A DNA stretch of 64,000 nt from Millionella massiliensis (GTDB lineage Bacteria; Bacteroidota; Bacteroidia; Bacteroidales; Rikenellaceae), in NCBI RefSeq assembly GCF_900104655.1, contig NZ_FNWD01000002.1:1844246-1908245 (forward strand), read 5' to 3'. The notes under the pieces were generated by a model. That model made no database searches and was not told where the DNA came from. It worked only from the letters and a program-made list of their open reading frames with translations. Position numbers and translations under genes: made by a program. Shown piece by piece: positions 61,623 to 64,000 of this stretch; position 1 is the first letter of the stretch; each line of letters begins with the position of its first letter.

Positions 61623-62198
61623 TCAGCGCAGTTTCTGGATGGTCTGTTCGATGACGGTCGGGAAGTGGCGGTGCTCCAGTACGTGGATCTTGGCGGCCAG
61701 GGTGTCGGGCGTGTCGTCCGGGGTGACGGGTACGGTGGCCTGGAACAGGGTGTCGCCGCTGTCGTACTGTTCGTTGACCAGGTGGATGGTGATGCCCGAC
61801 TCGGTCTCGCCGGCCGCGATTACGGCCTGGTGGACGTGTTCGCCGTACATGCCTTTGCCGCCGAACTTGGGCAGCAGGGCGGGATGGATGTTGACGATCC
61901 GTCCGGCGTAGGCTCCGGTGAGGTAGTCCGGCACTAGCCACAGGAAACCGGCCAGCACGATGAACCCGATCTGGTGTTCGCGCAGCAGGGCGGCCACGCG
62001 TCCCTGGGGATCGCGGAACTCCTCGCGCGAGAAGACGGCGGTGGGGACGCCGAACCGTTCGGCGCGTTTGAGGGCGTAGGCATCGGCGCGGTTCGAGAGC
62101 AGCAGGGCTACGCGTGCGCACGACGACGCTGCAAAGTGGTTCATGATGGCTTCGGCGTTGGTGCCCGATCCCGAGGCGAATATTGCTATGTTGGTCAT
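61623..62198 (-). CDS. purN: Phosphoribosylglycinamide formyltransferase PurN
   Basis: 191 residues from the start at 62198 (MTNIAIFASGSGTNAEAIM). Transfers a formyl group from 10-formyl-THF in purine synthesis. Visible: FASGSGTN (phosphate loop), IVLAGFLWLVPDYL, IVNIHPALLPKFGGKGMYGEHVHQAVIAAGETESG (catalytic Asn/His and formyl-binding part) and VNEQYDSGDTLFQ (Asp). Divergent from acpP. Confidence 0.95.
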   Translation of the reverse strand: MTNIAIFASGSGTNAEAIMNHFAASSCARVALLLSNRADAYALKRAERFGVPTAVFSREEFRDPQGRVAALLREHQIGFIVLAGFLWLVPDYLTGAYAGRIVNIHPALLPKFGGKGMYGEHVHQAVIAAGETESGITIHLVNEQYDSGDTLFQATVPVTPDDTPDTLAAKIHVLEHRHFPTVIEQTIQKLR

Positions 62199-62277
62199 AA
62201 TGAGTTCTTTATGTTGAAAACGGCAAATAAAAGTACAAAAAAAACCGGGGTTATAGCCGATTTTGAGAAAAAAACTA

Positions 62278-62285
62278 TACTTTTG
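62278..62285 (+). promoter_or_regulatory. -7 promoter box of acpP
   Basis: TACTTTTG, an exact TAnnTTTG match, 77 bases before the ATG at 62363, in the 164-base gap shared with purN. Confidence 0.55.
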
Positions 62286-62362
62286 CCCTGAATTGGATAA
62301 TTGTGTTGATCCATTCCAACGAACACGATAACAATTGTTAAACACTCTAAATTTAGAACGTT

Positions 62363-62599
62363 ATGTCAGACATCTCTTCAAAAGTAGTCGAAATCATCGT
62401 TGACAAACTCGGTGTAGACGCTTCGGAAGCAGTACCCACCGCCAGCTTCACCAATGACCTCGGCGCAGACTCGCTGGACACCGTTGAACTGATCATGGAA
62501 TTCGAAAAAGAATTCGAAATCTCGATCCCGGACGAAGACGCTGAAAAAATCGCTACCGTAGGCGACGCTATCACCTACATCGAAAGCAAAAAGAACTAA
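62363..62599 (+). CDS. acpP: Acyl carrier protein
   Basis: 78 residues, acidic. The [13 protein letters not shown] motif contains the Ser to which phosphopantetheine is attached. Carries growing fatty-acyl chains in type II fatty acid synthesis. fabF follows, as in most bacteria. Confidence 0.97.
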   Translation: MSDISSKVVEIIVDKLGVDASEAVPTASFTNDLGADSLDTVELIMEFEKEFEISIPDEDAEKIATVGDAITYIESKKN

Positions 62600-62628
62600 G
62601 CGGCCGATACGATCGTACTTAGCATAAG

Positions 62629-62668
62629 ACTGTTTCGGACACATTAGAAATATTGCGTTCGGAACAGT
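62629..62668 (+). terminator. Imperfect hairpin between acpP and fabF
   Basis: ACTGTTTCGGAC (62629-62640) and GTTCGGAACAGT (62657-62668) can form a stem with G-T pairs, then TTTCTGTT. It may act as a partial terminator, letting more acpP than fabF mRNA be made. Confidence 0.45.
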
Positions 62669-62788
62669 TTCTGTTATAACGGGGTTACGGAAACAGAAAC
62701 CCGTTTGCCGACCAGCCGGCGCGGGCAACCCCTCCCGCCCACCGCCGGATCACTGCGTCCGGCCGCATTCCACCAATCATAAATCCTT

Positions 62789-64000
62789 ATGAAATTGAGA
62801 AAAGTAGTAGTAACGGGTCTCGGAACCATCAATCCCATCGGGAATAACATAGCTGAATACTTCGAAAACCTCGAAAAAGGTGTCAGCGGCGCTGCCCCCA
62901 TCACCCACTTCGACGCTTCGAAATTCAAAACCCAGTTTGCCTGCGAAGTCAAAGGCTTCGATCCGAACCAGCACTTCGACCGCAAGGAAGCCCGCAAATA
63001 CGACCGATACACCCAGTTTGCACTCGTAGCTGCCAAAGAAGCCGTGCAGGACGCCGGCCTCGTTGACGCCGAAGGCAAAGTCATCGAAAGCATCGACCAA
63101 AACCAGGTAGGTGTCGTTTGGGCATCCGGTATCGGCGGTATCGAAACCTTCTTCAACGAAGTCAGCAACTACGTCAAAGGCGACGGGACTCCCAAATACA
63201 ACCCCTTCTTCATCCCCAAAATGATCGCCGACATGGCGGCAGGCCAAATCTCCATGAAATACGGATTCCGTGGTCCCAACTACTGTACCGTATCGGCCTG
63301 CTCCTCGTCCAACCACGCGTTTATCGACGCCCTGAACCTGATCCGTCTGGGCAAAGCCGACATCATCGTTTCCGGTGGCTCCGAAGCAGCCATCAACCCC
63401 GCAGGTGTCGGCGGTTTCAACGCCATGCAGGCCCTCTCGACCCGCAACGACGATCCCGCAACCGCATCGCGTCCCTATGACGTCGGCCGCGACGGCTTCG
63501 TGATCGGCGAAGGTGCCGGTGCGCTCGTGCTCGAAGAGTACGAACACGCCAAAGCACGTGGTGCCAAGATCTACGCCGAAGTGGTCGGCGGCGGCATGAG
63601 TGCCGACGCATATCACCTCACCGCTCCCGATCCCAACGGAGCCGGTGCTGCACGGGCCATGAACGAAGCACTCAAGGACGCAGGAATCCGTCCCGAAGAT
63701 GTCGACTACATCAATACCCACGGGACCTCGACCCCGGCCGGCGACCTGCCCGAGCTTACCGGGATCCAGAGCGTTTTCGGCGACCACATCTATAACGTCA
63801 ACATCAGTTCGACCAAATCGATGACCGGCCACCTGCTCGGCGGTGCCGCTGCTGTTGAAGCCCTCGCCTGCATCATGGCCATCGACAAGGGAATCGTGCC
63901 CCCCACCATCAACGTGACCGAGCGTGACCCGCACATCGACGAACGTATCAACCTGACCCTGGGAACCGCTCAGAAACGCGACATCAACTGCGCACTGAGC
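62789..64000 (+). CDS. fabF: Beta-ketoacyl-ACP synthase II FabF (3' end outside the window)
   Basis: 404 codons from the ATG at 62789 to the edge; the family usually has about 415-420 residues, so about 15 are missing. It extends acyl-ACP with malonyl-ACP. Visible: VVTGLGTINPIGNNI at the start, the catalytic Cys in CTVSACSSSNHAF, the first catalytic His in NTHGTSTPAGD, and Lys/His in STKSMTGHLLGGAAAVE. The next expected piece, NTFGFGGHN, lies beyond the window. Follows acpP by 189 bases. Confidence 0.95.
   Translation, partial: MKLRKVVVTGLGTINPIGNNIAEYFENLEKGVSGAAPITHFDASKFKTQFACEVKGFDPNQHFDRKEARKYDRYTQFALVAAKEAVQDAGLVDAEGKVIESIDQNQVGVVWASGIGGIETFFNEVSNYVKGDGTPKYNPFFIPKMIADMAAGQISMKYGFRGPNYCTVSACSSSNHAFIDALNLIRLGKADIIVSGGSEAAINPAGVGGFNAMQALSTRNDDPATASRPYDVGRDGFVIGEGAGALVLEEYEHAKARGAKIYAEVVGGGMSADAYHLTAPDPNGAGAARAMNEALKDAGIRPEDVDYINTHGTSTPAGDLPELTGIQSVFGDHIYNVNISSTKSMTGHLLGGAAAVEALACIMAIDKGIVPPTINVTERDPHIDERINLTLGTAQKRDINCALS

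Noticed and set aside
1..64000. tRNA or rRNA genes
   Set aside because: I looked for T-loop and conserved rRNA words in the gaps and found none outside coding sequence.

Overview
The window looks like chromosomal DNA from a GC-rich Bacteroidales bacterium, most like the Alistipes/Rikenellaceae group. This is inferred from gene content, not from a 16S gene. Supporting signs are the many Bacteroidetes-type -7 promoter boxes (TAnnTTTG), a glycogen synthase/phosphorylase fusion, a DUF4369 thioredoxin-fold lipoprotein, a C10 peptidase, a fused two-domain acyltransferase of the glycine/ornithine-lipid type, and a HU-CCDC81-like membrane protein. No rRNA, tRNA, CRISPR array, insertion sequence or prophage was found.

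Layout. 1-25.4 kb is all on the plus strand: an end fragment and a secreted protein; hflX, a LuxE-family enzyme, a flippase, dut, a TPR lipoprotein/secreted protein, envC-like, ybeY and mnmG; a fused acyltransferase; a DUF4435 protein; a lipoprotein; mscL; rmlB, a Gfo/Idh/MocA oxidoreductase, rmlD, argB, birA, yraN; and the glycogen fusion enzyme. 25.4-26.2 kb is a spacer between convergent terminators. 26.2-29.6 kb (minus) holds dnaG and hemW. 29.7-33.2 kb (plus) holds a DMT-family protein, a thioredoxin-fold lipoprotein, lpxH and proB. 33.4-35.9 kb (minus) holds ilvE and cysS. 36-43.3 kb (plus) holds a UbiD-family decarboxylase, a hairpin-rich 670-base gap, PBP1A, a ClC channel and a thioredoxin. 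43.4-46.9 kb is a more AT-rich accessory-looking block with two tandem outer-membrane barrel paralogues and a C10 cysteine peptidase. lgt and pepE follow on plus. 48.9-62.2 kb is almost wholly minus strand: thyA, a histidine kinase, ribE, ugd, a lipoprotein, fcl, a C1 peptidase, gmd, proC, a flavodoxin, a cupin, a Crp/Fnr regulator, a HU-like membrane protein and purN. acpP and an incomplete fabF leave the window on plus.

Themes. Much of the window serves the cell envelope and surface sugars: dTDP-rhamnose (rmlB, rmlD), GDP-fucose (gmd, fcl), UDP-glucuronate (ugd), lipid A (lpxH), aminolipids (fused acyltransferase), lipoprotein maturation (lgt), peptidoglycan (PBP1A, EnvC-like) and fatty acids (acpP, fabF). 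Proline genes proB and proC are both present but separate.

The strongest unexpected signal is a cluster of three parS-like palindromes (TGTTCCACGTGGAACA and near copies) at 8.9, 10.9 and 12.9 kb. They suggest that this part of the chromosome is a ParB loading region near the replication origin. Other notable signals are a pair of hairpins with a compensatory base-pair change in the 37.7-38.1 kb gap, back-to-back cysS/ubiD promoters sharing one palindrome, a dnaG promoter box only 6 bases from the start codon, a 32-base minisatellite, and paralogous barrel proteins whose differences are concentrated in predicted loops next to a secreted protease.
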